In this document: positions 18,954 to 28,270 of the stretch, piece by piece
How the letters are laid out: each line of letters starts with the position of its first letter
How positions within the stretch are numbered: position 1 is the stretch's first letter
Assembly (NCBI GenBank): GCA_934661755.1
Contig: CAKUJM010000025.1
Location: 1-39,797 of the forward strand
DNA length: 39,797 nt
Origin: an uncultured Lentisphaeria bacterium
GTDB taxonomy: Bacteria; Verrucomicrobiota; Lentisphaeria; Oligosphaerales; Oligosphaeraceae
Reading direction: 5' to 3'
Made by a program: the position numbers and the translations under genes
Notes under the pieces: model-generated
Databases searched by the model: none
What the model was told of the DNA's origin: nothing
What the model saw: the letters and a program-made list of their open reading frames with translations, nothing else

Positions 18954-19274
18954 TTACGCTTTTGGAGTGCCGAGGATCGCCTCTTCCAGGCTTTCCCGGC
19001 AATCCCTGATTGCGGCGGCGAAATCCGCCTTGCGCCGCTCCAATTCGGCCATCGCCTGCCCGAGCGCCTGCTCGCGCGCCAAGTCGCATTCCGCCTTGGC
19101 GTCCGCCAGGATTTTCCGGCATTCCTCCGCGCTGGCGGCCGCGCACTGCTCCTTGAGATGCGCGATTCTCGCGGCGCCTTCCTCGCGCAACGCCGCCGCC
19201 TTCGACTCGGCGGCGGACACCGCCTCGTCGCCCTGCCGGTCGGCATCCAGCATCCGCTGCAACAGGTCGTCCAT
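18954..19274 (-). CDS. V-type ATPase peripheral-stalk subunit G/H
   Basis: A 106-residue, almost entirely helical, Ala/Glu/Lys-rich protein with heptad-like spacing from residue 1 to 95. This is what is expected of the short stalk partner of subunit E. It starts 7 bp after the PTS protein gene and ends 42 bp before the C gene. The call depends mainly on size, coiled-coil character and operon position. Confidence 0.75.
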   Translation of the reverse strand: MDDLLQRMLDADRQGDEAVSAAESKAAALREEGAARIAHLKEQCAAASAEECRKILADAKAECDLAREQALGQAMAELERRKADFAAAIRDCRESLEEAILGTPKA

Positions 19275-19281
19275 CGCCCCG

Positions 19282-19734
19282 CTACTCCTCGGACTTGATC
19301 AGCTCAATGACCTCCCGCGGACTCTTCGCCGCGATCATCCTCCCGACAAAGCCGGGGATCGCAAAGAGCCGCGCCACTTCGGCCAGGATCTCGATATGCT
19401 GGCCCGGGTTGTTCACCTGGGCGAAAATCGTGGTGACGATATGCACCGGCTGGCCGTCAAGGGCGTCGTAGTCGATGCCCTCCGGCGAAATCCCCAGCGC
19501 GATCAGCGAACGGGTCGCCTCCGGCAGCTTGCCATGCGGGATGCCGATGCCATTGCCCACGCCAGTGCTCATCTGCTCCTCGCGGCGGGTCAATACCTCG
19601 ATGGCCTCCTCACGGTCATGAATCTCCCCGGCGTCTACGAAGACCTGGACCATCTCCTCGAAAAGCTCGTCCTTGGTGCGGCTGACTAGATTCAGTTTGA
19701 CCAGCGCCGGTGTCAATAATTCGGAAATCTTCAT
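19282..19734 (-). CDS. ptsN: PTS EIIA-Ntr/fructose-type phosphocarrier protein
   Basis: A 150-residue EIIA domain. GIGIPHGKLPEATRSLIALG contains the phospho-accepting histidine in the IPHG context of the fructose/nitrogen EIIA class, and the C-terminal helix ends in VIELIKSEE. No EIIB or EIIC follows, which favours a regulatory (PtsN-like) rather than transport role. ATG 19734 begins the family-typical MKISELLTP. It is the first gene of the operon: 7 bp separate it from the first V-ATPase subunit gene. In Enterobacteria PtsN controls K+ transport and stress responses; a link to the V-ATPase here is inference from the operon. Confidence 0.9.
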   Translation of the reverse strand: MKISELLTPALVKLNLVSRTKDELFEEMVQVFVDAGEIHDREEAIEVLTRREEQMSTGVGNGIGIPHGKLPEATRSLIALGISPEGIDYDALDGQPVHIVTTIFAQVNNPGQHIEILAEVARLFAIPGFVGRMIAAKSPREVIELIKSEE

Positions 19735-19814
19735 GGTGGTAAGCAAAGGGGCAGGGTGACGGCCGCCCCGGCGGGAGGGAGGCGTCAAAATGGAGGCAAA
19801 ACGGCGTCCTGGAT

Positions 19815-19832
19815 TGTAAACAGCTGTTTACA
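19815..19832. promoter_or_regulatory. 18-bp perfect palindrome upstream of the ptsN/V-ATPase operon
   Basis: TGTAAACAGCTGTTTACA is fully self-complementary and lies 80 bp ahead of the ptsN start, in the divergent gap with folD. The form suits a dimeric LacI- or GntR-like repressor. No such gene is adjacent, so the regulator is unknown. Confidence 0.55.
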
Positions 19833-19983
19833 TCCGAGTACGAGCACATAATCTAATCCCCTTTTCGGGTTCTGCATTTGCCGTATTACAGTATGCATGT
19901 TTACCACAACCCGGATGGCGTGAAGACGGCTCGCCTGGCTGTTGTCCACGGATTCAGGGGCGTGTGATCCCGGGATGGCCCGC

Positions 19984-20007
19984 CGCCGGATTCACTGCAT
20001 TCCGGCG
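19984..20007. other. Hairpin in the folD leader
   Basis: CGCCGGA and TCCGGCG form a 7-bp stem around a 10-nt loop, 37 bases before the folD start. An A-rich run follows on the plus strand. It could sit in the folD 5' leader; no riboswitch class is recognisable. Confidence 0.3.
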
Positions 20008-20043
20008 CAAAAAAACAACTTCACGGATTCAGGGAATCTTACC

Positions 20044-20934
20044 ATGTCCGCAACAATAATCGATGGCAAGCAGGTGGCGGCGGCGATCCGCCGGGAATTG
20101 TCGGCGCAGATCGCGCTGCTGAAGGCCGCCCATGGCGTGACGCCGGGGCTGGCGGTGATCCTCGTCGGCGAGGACCCCGCGTCGCAGTCGTATGTACGCG
20201 CCAAGGAGAAGGCCTGCGCCGAGCTGGGAATCTACTCCGATGACAACCGCCTGCCGGCCACCGCCACCCAGTCGCAGCTGCTTGATCTGATCGGGCAGAA
20301 GAACCGCGACCCGCGCATCCACGGCATCCTGGTGCAACTGCCGCTGCCTGGCGGCTTTGACACCGACGCGGTGATCGCGGCCATTTCCCCGGAGAAGGAC
20401 GTCGATGGCTTCGGACCGGTCAATGTCGGCCGGATGGTGCTGGATCAGCCCGCCTTCATCTCCTGCACTCCGCACGGCGTGATCCAGCTGCTGCGCCATG
20501 CCGGGGTCAAGACCGCCGGCCGCCACGCGGTGATCGTCGGCCGCAGCAACATCGTCGGCAAACCGCTGGCGAATCTGCTTATGCGCAAGGGCGACGGCGG
20601 CGACGCCACCGTCACCGTCTGCCACAGCCGCACGCCCGGCCTTGGCGAATACACCCGCCAGGCGGACATCCTGATTGCGGCGGTTGGCCGTGCCGGTGTC
20701 ATCACTGCGGAGATGGTCAAGCTTGGCGCGGTGGTCATCGACGTAGGGGTGAACCGGGTGGAGTCGCCGGAGTCTCCGCGCGGGTATGTGCTGCGCGGCG
20801 ATGTCGATTTCCCTGGCGTCAGCCAGGTGGCGTCGATGATCACTCCGGTGCCGGGCGGCGTCGGCCCCATGACCATCACCATGCTCTTGTACAACACCGT
20901 CCGCTCGGCCGAAAATTCGGTCCAGGGCAACTGA
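20044..20934 (+). CDS. folD: Methylene-THF dehydrogenase / methenyl-THF cyclohydrolase
   Basis: A 296-residue bifunctional enzyme interconverting 5,10-methylene-, 5,10-methenyl- and 10-formyl-tetrahydrofolate in the cytoplasm. SYVRAKEKACAELGI carries the catalytic Tyr and Lys. DVDGFGPVNVGRM, GRSNIVGKPLANLLM (the NADP-binding loop) and GGVGPMTITMLLYNT are the standard FolD motifs, and the length is normal. ATG 20044 is preceded by AGGGAATC; the frame upstream to 19942 has no family similarity. It runs divergently from the V-ATPase operon and 21 bp ahead of the rRNA methyltransferase gene. Confidence 0.97.
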   Translation: MSATIIDGKQVAAAIRRELSAQIALLKAAHGVTPGLAVILVGEDPASQSYVRAKEKACAELGIYSDDNRLPATATQSQLLDLIGQKNRDPRIHGILVQLPLPGGFDTDAVIAAISPEKDVDGFGPVNVGRMVLDQPAFISCTPHGVIQLLRHAGVKTAGRHAVIVGRSNIVGKPLANLLMRKGDGGDATVTVCHSRTPGLGEYTRQADILIAAVGRAGVITAEMVKLGAVVIDVGVNRVESPESPRGYVLRGDVDFPGVSQVASMITPVPGGVGPMTITMLLYNTVRSAENSVQGN

Positions 20935-20955
20935 TCCGCCTTTTTGGTCTTGACT

Positions 20956-22374
20956 ATGGATAAACCGGAAAAATCCCCTGCGCCGCGGCCGATGCCGGCG
21001 GGACGCGTTGCGGGGATGGCGCGAAACTGCGCCCAGATAGTGGTCGACGCCTTTGCCGCATCGCTTCTGGACCGCCGTCCGGCAGATCGATGCCTGCATG
21101 AAATCTGCCGCAGCAACCACCAGCTGGGATCGCGGGATCGCCGAATCATCAGCGAGACGCTGTTCTCGATGTTGCGCTGGTGGGGGTGGCTCCAGAAGCT
21201 GGCGCCCGCCAAATTCCTCGACGCCTGGCACTCCGGCGCCGCCTCCCGTGACGTCAGCCTCCCGCCATTTCCGTGGTATGGCTGCATGAGCGCCGCATGG
21301 CTATTGGAGAATCGCCGGCAGCTGCCCCCGCCAGTGATGCATTGGTTCCGCGAGGCCGGGCTCTACCCGGAGCTTCTGGATGGCCTCCCCGCGGACGCGC
21401 CCGTCCCCGAACGCCGGAAATGCCTGCGGCACTTCTTCAAGGGCGGCGACATGCCGGCCATGGCCATCGAGGAGCTGCTGCCGGCGTGGATCGACGATGA
21501 ATTGCCGGATGGCGACAGCCTCGACAGGCGCCAGCTGATCGAGTGGTTCCAGAAGCGCCCGCCGGTGTGGATCCGCGCCCAGTGCAATGACGCCGACGGT
21601 TTTGTCGCCGCACTGCAGAAGCAAAGCGAGGGCGCCGTCAAGCCGTTGCCGCATCCGGTGTTGCCGCATGCCTACTGCGTCCGGCACGCATCCGCCAATC
21701 TGCGGGGGCTCAAGGCCTTCCAGGACGGCCTCTTCGAGGTGCAGGACCTGGCTTCGCAGGCGGTGGCGTTCGTCTGCGCCCCCAGGCCCGGCGACCAATG
21801 GTGGGATGCCTGTGCCGGAGGCGGCGGCAAGACCCTCCATCTGGCGCAGCTGATGCATAATCGCGGAACCATCCTGGCCACCGACTTGAGGGCCGAAAAG
21901 CTCGAGGAGGTCAAGTTGCGCGCCCGCCGCGGACACTTCAACAACATCCGGATGAAGCAGTGGAATGGCAAAAGCGGCGCAGATTACCGCGACCGCTTTG
22001 ACGGCGTGCTCGTCGATGTCCCGTGCTCCTGCTCCGGCACCTGGCGGCGCACCCCTGACGGACGCTGGAACACCACCCGCGAAAAGATCGCCGAGTTCGC
22101 CGCGCTGCAAAGCCAGATCCTCAACGCCGCCGCCGAAGGCGTCAAGCCCGGTGGGAAACTGGTCTATTCCACCTGCTCGATGTTCCGCAGCGAGAACCAG
22201 GGCGTCGTCGAGTCATTCCTGCAGACCCATCCCGACTTCATCCTGCTTCCCCACGACAATCCGCTGACTGCGCAACCCGCCGAGGGCATGACCCAGATCT
22301 GGCCCTGGCCGGAGGACAATGACGCCATGTTCACCGCCCTCATGGTCCGCAGGAAGAAAACGCTGGCTGACTGA
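20956..22374 (+). CDS. RsmB-type RNA cytosine-C5 methyltransferase
   Basis: A 472-residue protein of the NOL1/NOP2/Sun family. The N-terminal 140 residues are helical, as in the NusB-like domain of RsmB. WWDACAGGGGKTLHLAQLM is the SAM-binding loop. The two conserved cysteines are C357 in PCSCSG and C407 in STCSM; the second is the nucleophile in known enzymes. The motif reads CSCSG where CSGLG is usual. RsmB methylates C967 of 16S rRNA in E. coli; I cannot tell RsmB from RsmF with certainty. ATG 20956 is 21 bp after folD, so they may be cotranscribed. Confidence 0.87.
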   Translation: MDKPEKSPAPRPMPAGRVAGMARNCAQIVVDAFAASLLDRRPADRCLHEICRSNHQLGSRDRRIISETLFSMLRWWGWLQKLAPAKFLDAWHSGAASRDVSLPPFPWYGCMSAAWLLENRRQLPPPVMHWFREAGLYPELLDGLPADAPVPERRKCLRHFFKGGDMPAMAIEELLPAWIDDELPDGDSLDRRQLIEWFQKRPPVWIRAQCNDADGFVAALQKQSEGAVKPLPHPVLPHAYCVRHASANLRGLKAFQDGLFEVQDLASQAVAFVCAPRPGDQWWDACAGGGGKTLHLAQLMHNRGTILATDLRAEKLEEVKLRARRGHFNNIRMKQWNGKSGADYRDRFDGVLVDVPCSCSGTWRRTPDGRWNTTREKIAEFAALQSQILNAAAEGVKPGGKLVYSTCSMFRSENQGVVESFLQTHPDFILLPHDNPLTAQPAEGMTQIWPWPEDNDAMFTALMVRRKKTLAD

Positions 22375-22375
22375 G

Positions 22376-22812
22376 GATGATGCCGCAAGGGGAGGTGGCG
22401 CGACCGCGCCGGAGGGGTTACCGCCGGTCATGACGTGCCGTCGTGCACGGACGTAAAACGACCGCGCTCACGTTTTCACGACAAGAAAAGCCTCCCCTGC
22501 AAGGGGAGGTGGCGCGACAGCGCCGGAGGGGTTGCCGTCGGTCATGACGTGCGTCCGTGCGTAGTTTGAAGAACGCGCTTTGTTGTAACAACATAATTGT
22601 CCAAGGGCGGGACGCCCTTGCTACCCCGGGGGAGGCGCGACAGCGCCGGAGGGGTTGGCGCCGGTCATGACGTGCGTCTGTGCGTAGTTTGAAGAACGCG
22701 CTTTGTTGTAACAACATAATTGCCCAAGGGCGGGACGCCCTTGCTACCCCCCATTGTCCAAGGGCGGGACGCCCTTGCTACCCCCCTTGCCAAGTTCACT
22801 CACGCGGTTAGC
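22376..22812. repeat. REP-like hairpin cluster B with a 123-bp direct repeat
   Basis: A gene-free interval filled by the same hairpin modules as clusters A and C. Full GTAG-type hairpins (CAAGGGCG-GGA-CGCCCTTG then CTAC) lie at 22602-22620, 22725-22743 and 22759-22777. A composite unit with GGCGC-GACA-GCGCC, GTTGTAACAAC (22582-22592 and 22705-22715) and the CAAGGGCG hairpin repeats with a period of 123 bp. The segment 22440-22626 is the inverted counterpart of about 39417-39605. It sits between the rRNA methyltransferase and the rarA-like gene and must contain or separate their transcription signals. Confidence 0.85.
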
Positions 22813-22835
22813 TCATCCAACCCACCCATCCCATC

Positions 22836-25049
22836 ATGAAGACGCTGTTTGACCATGCCCGCGAGGAGCGGCTTCGCAAGGAGTCGCCATTGGCCGCGCG
22901 GATGCGTCCGCGTACCTTGGATGAGTATATCGGCCAGCGGCATATCCTGGCGCCGGGGCGGTTGCTGCGGCGGGCCATTCAGGCCGATCAGCTCTCGTCG
23001 CTGATTTTCTACGGTCCGCCGGGCACGGGCAAGACCACATTGGCCAGCGTGATCGCCAATACCACCAGTTCCGCCTTTGTCACTCTCAATGCGGTGATGG
23101 CCGGGATTGCGGATTTGCGCTCGATCACCGCCGAGGCCCAGCGCCGCCTGGGCGAATACGGCCAGCGCACCATCCTGTTCATCGACGAGGTCCACCGTTG
23201 GAACAAGGCCCAGCAGGATGCGCTGCTTCCCTGGGTGGAGAACGGCACTGTCATCCTGGTTGGCGCGACCACCGAAAACCCCTATTTCACCGTCAATCGC
23301 GCCCTGGTTTCGCGAAGCCGGATCTTCCAGCTCAAGCCGCTGGCTGCCGGGGATATCAAGGCGATCATCCACCAGGCGCTGTCCGACAGCGCCCGCGGCT
23401 ATGGCCTCCGGAAGATCGTGCTGGAGGATGACGCGTTGTCGCACCTGGCCGATGTCGCCAACGGCGATGCCCGTGCCGCGCTCAACGCCCTGGAGCTGGC
23501 GGTGGAGACCACTGCGCCGTCAGCGGATGACGGCGTCATCCGCATCACCCTTCCGGTTGCCGAGGAGTCGATCCAGCATCGCGCCGTGCTCTACGACCGC
23601 GAGGGCGATTGCCATTTCGACACCATTTCCGCATTCATCAAGTCCATGCGCGGCAGCGACCCGGATGCCACCTTCTATTGGCTGGCCAAGATGATCTATG
23701 CCGGCGAGGACCCCCGGTTCATTTTCCGTCGCATGCTCATCTTCGCCTCCGAGGATATCGGGATGGCGGATCCCCACGCCCTCCAGGTTGTCACTGCCGC
23801 CGCCGAGTCCTTCGACCGCGTCGGGCTGCCGGAGGGCCATTATCCGCTGGCGCATGCCGCCCTCTATTGCGCCACCGCGCCAAAATCCAATTCGGTGATG
23901 GGATTTTTCGATGCCCTCAAATGCATTGAAAAGGAGCGCGAGGGCGAAGTCCCCAACCATCTCCGCGATCCCAGCCGGGACCAGGACGGCTTTGGCCATG
24001 GCGTCGGATACAAGTACCCGCATGAGTACCGCCAGCACTGGGTGGCGCAGCAGTATCTCCCGGCATCATTGCAGGGGCGGGTCTTCTACGAACCCGGCGA
24101 AATCGGCTATGAGAGCACGCTTGCCGACCAGATCCGCGAGCGCCGCGAGCTGCAGCTGGCGGCGCTGCGGGAAAGCGAGGATGACGTCCAGCCGCCGGAA
24201 ATCCTGACCTTCTCCTACGAGGACAAGCAGACCAGCCAATGGCTGGCACGCGCAGTGGACTCGCTGGCCGGGGGGCTTGCCGCCGTGCGCACCGGGCTCT
24301 TCCGCGCCCGCGCCATCCAGCGCCACGAGCTTGTCCTCGATCTGTGCGGAAGCAGCGGACTGCTCACCTGGGAGGCCGTCCGGCAGGTCCCCGAGGGCGG
24401 CGTGTACTCGCTGGTGAATTCTCCGCAGGATGGCGAAAAGCTCCTTGAGCAGGCCCATAATCTGCCGCAATTGCGCCGGCCGCAAGTCGTGGTCGCCACC
24501 GTCGACACCCTCGATCAGGCGATCGACCCGTCGCTGCATTTCGAATTCGCCGTCGGCCGCAATGTCCTGGGGACCAGCGACCGGCATGCCGCACGGATCA
24601 AGGCGATCATCGGACGGCTGGCGCCCGGCGGCACCATCGCCCTGGCGGAAAACATCCCCTCCTGCGGACAGCGGCTTTCCCGGCTGCTGGACGCCCATGC
24701 CGTCCCCCCGCAGATCGCCGAAGCCGAAGAGGCCATCTACCACGACTGCAGCGACTGCCTGGTCAATTGGAATGCCGATGACCTCAAGGAGCAATTCGTT
24801 GCGGCCGGACTGCGGGAGACGGCCATGCAGATCCTCCCGATGAAGCGCAATATCATCCTGAATGGCGCCCTGATCGACCGATGGTTCAATTTGCAGGATC
24901 CCGGCAGCTACGCGGGGCGGCTGCTGCAATCCGGGCTGCCGCGCGATGCCATCCTGGCGCTCCGGCAGGCGCTGGCGCCGCTGGTCGGCGGCAATGTCAC
25001 CATGAACAGCACCACCGCCATCATCCATGGGGTGATGACCAAAGGTTAG
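22836..25049 (+). CDS. rarA: RarA/MgsA AAA+ ATPase fused to a methyltransferase-like domain
   Basis: A 737-residue two-part protein. Residues 1-420 are the replication-associated recombination ATPase RarA, which acts at stalled forks. It has Walker A GPPGTGKT (60-67), Walker B ILFIDEVHRW (about 114-123), the sensor GATTENPYF and the MgsA C-terminal region ending near KYPHEYRQHWVAQQYLP. Residues about 440-737 form a separate domain in which LVLDLCGSSGLLTWEAV (near 498) resembles a class I SAM-binding loop. RarA fused to an additional domain is an annotated arrangement in other phyla. No Shine-Dalgarno precedes ATG 22836; the repeat cluster ends just before it. The stop is TAG. Confidence 0.9.
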   Translation: MKTLFDHAREERLRKESPLAARMRPRTLDEYIGQRHILAPGRLLRRAIQADQLSSLIFYGPPGTGKTTLASVIANTTSSAFVTLNAVMAGIADLRSITAEAQRRLGEYGQRTILFIDEVHRWNKAQQDALLPWVENGTVILVGATTENPYFTVNRALVSRSRIFQLKPLAAGDIKAIIHQALSDSARGYGLRKIVLEDDALSHLADVANGDARAALNALELAVETTAPSADDGVIRITLPVAEESIQHRAVLYDREGDCHFDTISAFIKSMRGSDPDATFYWLAKMIYAGEDPRFIFRRMLIFASEDIGMADPHALQVVTAAAESFDRVGLPEGHYPLAHAALYCATAPKSNSVMGFFDALKCIEKEREGEVPNHLRDPSRDQDGFGHGVGYKYPHEYRQHWVAQQYLPASLQGRVFYEPGEIGYESTLADQIRERRELQLAALRESEDDVQPPEILTFSYEDKQTSQWLARAVDSLAGGLAAVRTGLFRARAIQRHELVLDLCGSSGLLTWEAVRQVPEGGVYSLVNSPQDGEKLLEQAHNLPQLRRPQVVVATVDTLDQAIDPSLHFEFAVGRNVLGTSDRHAARIKAIIGRLAPGGTIALAENIPSCGQRLSRLLDAHAVPPQIAEAEEAIYHDCSDCLVNWNADDLKEQFVAAGLRETAMQILPMKRNIILNGALIDRWFNLQDPGSYAGRLLQSGLPRDAILALRQALAPLVGGNVTMNSTTAIIHGVMTKG

Positions 25050-25130
25050 ACCGAAAAAGTAGGCGGCGGAGACGTCGTCCCCGGCCCGCCAGCCATGCGC
25101 GGCGCGGCCGTAAAAATTCGCGCTGTCCCC

Positions 25131-25158
25131 TTGAAGTCTGGGAATCTTATGCTAAAGT
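25131..25158 (+). promoter_or_regulatory. Promoter of tRNA-Ser
   Basis: TTGAAG (25131-25136) and TAAAGT (25153-25158) are 16 bp apart and resemble sigma-70 -35 and -10 boxes. The predicted start lies about 40 bases before the tRNA. Confidence 0.5.
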
Positions 25159-25207
25159 ATGCCTTGCTACGCATTTCAGATGCAAGGCGACATCCTATTT
25201 TTTTTGC

Positions 25208-25748
<541 letters not shown>

Positions 25749-26150
25749 TCAAAATACAACGGAGGCAACATCTTCCATCGGAATTGCTGCCCCATCTTCC
25801 ATGACCAGAAGCCTCTCCGAGACGGAAATGTTACGCACCCGGCCCGCGACAGTGACATACACACCACCGGCCTTCCGGTTATCGGGAACGAAGTATTCGA
25901 TGGTCACTTCCGGGCGATCTTTCAGCCGGGCGGCAAGATCGGTGAGACGGCGGTTCAATTCTGCGGCCCCCTGCGCGTCCAGTTCGCGTCTTTCGGTGGT
26001 CAGCCGGGCTGTTTCCCCTACTGCCGCCTCGTAGCCCGTCAGCGCGGCAAACGGCGCGAACTGTGCGGCCCGGTCGCGGAGCGGCATCTGCGGATGGTTC
26101 TGCGAAACGTGGTGCGTCAGGTGAATGATGTCATCGTAGGGTGTCTTCAT
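25749..26150 (-). CDS. YolD-like protein
   Basis: A 133-residue protein. YDDIIHLTHHVSQNHPQMPL and DRAAQFAPFAALTGYEAA near the N-terminus are the signature of the YolD-like family of Firmicutes. In those bacteria it is encoded next to a UvrX/DinB-like Y-family polymerase on plasmids and conjugative elements. The same arrangement holds here: its ATG overlaps the polymerase stop (ATGA), and GGAGG lies 9 nt upstream. This gene is intact although its partner is broken. Proposed family role: accessory to the polymerase; not established. Confidence 0.82.
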   Translation of the reverse strand: MKTPYDDIIHLTHHVSQNHPQMPLRDRAAQFAPFAALTGYEAAVGETARLTTERRELDAQGAAELNRRLTDLAARLKDRPEVTIEYFVPDNRKAGGVYVTVAGRVRNISVSERLLVMEDGAAIPMEDVASVVF

Positions 26151-27460
26151 TTCCGATGTCCTCCGATCTGTTCGTTTCGTTCCTTGCCGGTCGCGCCCTC
26201 CACGAAGTTCGTGCCCTTCAGGATGGCGTTCTTCCCCATCCGGTTCTTGATGCCGATGATCGCCTGCTGCAGACGCTTCTCCTTGTCCAGTTCCGCCTGT
26301 TCCTCGGCTTTCTGTTTTTCCAGTGCCTCGTAATCGGGTGAAAAGGTCCGGCTGGTCAGCGTCCGCATCAGCCGGGATGTCGTTCTCGCTGATGATGTGG
26401 TTCGCCGCGACCGTGATCCGCCGGACCAGCAGATTCGGATCGACGCAGCGGTTGAACAGTCCCATCATCGCTTCCGTGATGATGGGACTGACGATGTGAA
26501 GCGCTCAAGGTTGACCGAGCCGTGTGCCTCTTTCGGGACCTGTCTGCCGTAATGGTCGGTCCGGACCGGGCCGTTGTATCTCATCCGCCGCATCGGATCG
26601 GAGAGATTGCTCGTGTCATACCCCACGGTCAGCACCAGCTGATCGGGCACCAGATGTTTTTCCACGAGATCGAGCGCGAGCTGGTCGGTCATCTCACGGG
26701 CGACGACCTTGCCCTTTTCGAATTCATACGGTTCCTGCAGCACCTGTCCGGAACTCATGCTGTTGTTCTCCGGCTTGTAGGCTTTGATCTCCGCAATGGT
26801 GACCGGCTCCCAATCCCAGGCATGGTCGATCAGGAGTTCCGCATTGACGCCGAAGGTCCGGTAAAGGACTTCCTCGCACTTGATTGACATCCGGGCGACG
26901 TCATCCATCGTGTGCATACCCATTGATTCCAGCCGCGCGGCGTATCCGTGCCCCACGCGCCAGAAATCCGTCAGCGGCCGGTGCGACCAGAGCTTCTCCC
27001 GATAGGACTGCTCGCCCAGTTCGGCAATCCGGACACCGTCCCTGTCGGCGGGAATGTGTTTCGCCGTGATATCCATTGCGATCTTGGCGAGATACAGGTT
27101 CGTGCCGATCCCCGCCGTGGCGGTGGACCCGGTGCTGGCGAGCACCTCCCGGATCAGCTTCATCGTGAAATCGTGGGCGGAGAGTTTGTAAAGTTTCAGG
27201 TAGGAGGTTGCGTCGATGAACACCTCGTCGATGGAATAAACGTGGATGTCGTCCGGCGAGACGTATTTCAGGTAGATCCCGTAGATCTGCGAACTGACCT
27301 CAATGTAACGGGCCATGCGCGGCATGGCGACGATGTAGTCCAGCTCAAGGGCGGGATTCGCCGCCAGTTCCGGGGCGTTGGCGGATTTGCCCGTAAAACG
27401 TCGCTGTGGCGCGAGTCTTTGCCGCTGGACGTTGATCTGCCGCACCTTCTGCACGACTCG
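26147..27460 (-). pseudogene. Y-family DNA polymerase (UvrX/DinB-like), N-truncated and frameshifted
   Basis: A translesion polymerase relic. From its 5' side it reads VVQKVRQINVQRQRLAPQRR, then LELDYIVAMPRMARYIEVSS, then YSIDEVFIDATSYL, whose S-x-D-E is the second catalytic motif, and TATAGIGTNLYLAKIAMDI, the hairpin motif. The first ~45 residues, including the first catalytic Asp, are missing. A net -1 shift near 26485 moves the frame after NLERFTS to SPIITEAMMGLFNRCVDPN. A +1 shift near 26337 (ACCC) restores it at DYEALEKQKAEEQAELDKEK, and the C-terminus NEQIGGHRK is intact. Without the N-terminal acidic residue it cannot be an active polymerase. Confidence 0.87.
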
Positions 27461-27461
27461 A

Positions 27462-28046
27462 ACCCGTAAGATCGGCAAGCATCTTTACGATTCGCATTAT
27501 GCCGGACTGGACATCAAGACGCAGGTCACGCTCCGGGATGACAAGATCGACGAGATCGTGGTCGCCGTCCCGATGACGGAGAAACACTATGATTACGATA
27601 TCGCCAGCATGGTTCAGTTCTGCTGCTGCGGGAGCCGGGACTACAAGCTGATCGTCAACGGCACGGGACGGTATCTGAAGCACGGCCCGGTGGGCGACTG
27701 CGGCACGACCGGCCGCAAGCTGGCGGTGGATTTCTACGGCGGGAACCGCAAAATCGGCGGCGGCTCGCCGTGGACGAAGGGCGGCACGAAGGCGGACCTG
27801 TCGCTGAACCTGCTGGCGCGGGCGAAGGCGCTCTCCTACATCGAACATTTCCCGGACTGCCCGGAGGTGTTCTGCGCGATTTCCTGCCGCATCGGGTCGC
27901 CGCTGATACTGGTCGTGTTCACCGACCGGCAGGGAAATGAACTGCTCTCATACCGTGATTCGGTCAAGCCGGAGGAACTCATCCGGGAGTTCCGGCTCGA
28001 CCAGCCGCGCTTCGCGGCGATGTGCAGGGACGGGCTGTTCACATGA
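27462..28046 (+). pseudogene. C-terminal fragment of a phage/ICE-type S-adenosylmethionine synthetase
   Basis: About 190 residues matching the last half of MetK. GLDIKTQVTLRDDKIDEIVV corresponds to the DGKTQVTV strand. GRYLKHGPVGDCGTTGRKLA and VDFYGGNRKIGGGSPWTKGG are the C-terminal phosphate/Mg loop, including the conserved GDxGxTGRK. The N-terminal half with the catalytic His and first Asp residues is absent. The frame opens artificially at 27378 inside the antisense of the polymerase relic. It abuts that relic head to head within about 15 bp. Its stop overlaps the start of the PnuC-like gene (ATGA), so these two once formed an operon. Confidence 0.8.
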
Positions 28047-28270
28047 TCACTGCATTCACCTGGGCGATCACCGTCCTGAGCTTCACCGGAACGGCGCTGA
28101 ATGTCCGGAAGAACATCTGGTGCTTCTACCTCTGGGCGGTGGGCAACATCGCGTGGCTGGGCTTCGACCTCTGGTCCGGACTCTACAGTCGGGCGGTATT
28201 GGACGCCGTGCATCTGGCCTTCGCCGTCTGGGGAGCCATTGTGTGGAGACGAAAAAGCCCCTCGGAGTGA
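28043..28270 (+). CDS. Small PnuC-like membrane protein
   Basis: A 75-residue protein with two to three membrane segments (ITVLSFTGTALNV, WCFYLWAVGNIAWLGFDLW and AVLDAVHLAFAVWGAIVW). KNIWCFYLWAVGN and the C-terminal WGAIVWRR resemble one repeat of nicotinamide riboside transporter PnuC. Single-unit versions like this occur on phages and conjugative elements. ATG 28043 overlaps the stop of the SAM-synthetase fragment. The terminator of the opposing vapBC genes lies inside its last codons. Confidence 0.65.
   Translation: MITAFTWAITVLSFTGTALNVRKNIWCFYLWAVGNIAWLGFDLWSGLYSRAVLDAVHLAFAVWGAIVWRRKSPSE

Noticed and set aside
19947..20034. Repeated CACGGATTCAGGG (19947-19959 and 20022-20034, related sequence near 33294)
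   Set aside because: Short, not palindromic and without consistent placement to promoters. Too little to call a regulatory site.
19984..20040. Riboswitch in the folD leader
   Set aside because: There is only a single 7-bp hairpin and no recognisable conserved core of a folate or other riboswitch.
22376..22812. CRISPR array
   Set aside because: The repeated units are composite palindromes of uneven period with no unique spacers between identical repeats, and no cas gene is in the window.
27395..27465. Apparent extension of the SAM-synthetase match upstream (SLPLDVDLPHLL in another frame)
   Set aside because: This stretch is the antisense of the polymerase segment VQKVRQINVQRQRL, which is the better explanation. 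The SAM-synthetase fragment starts only near 27465.
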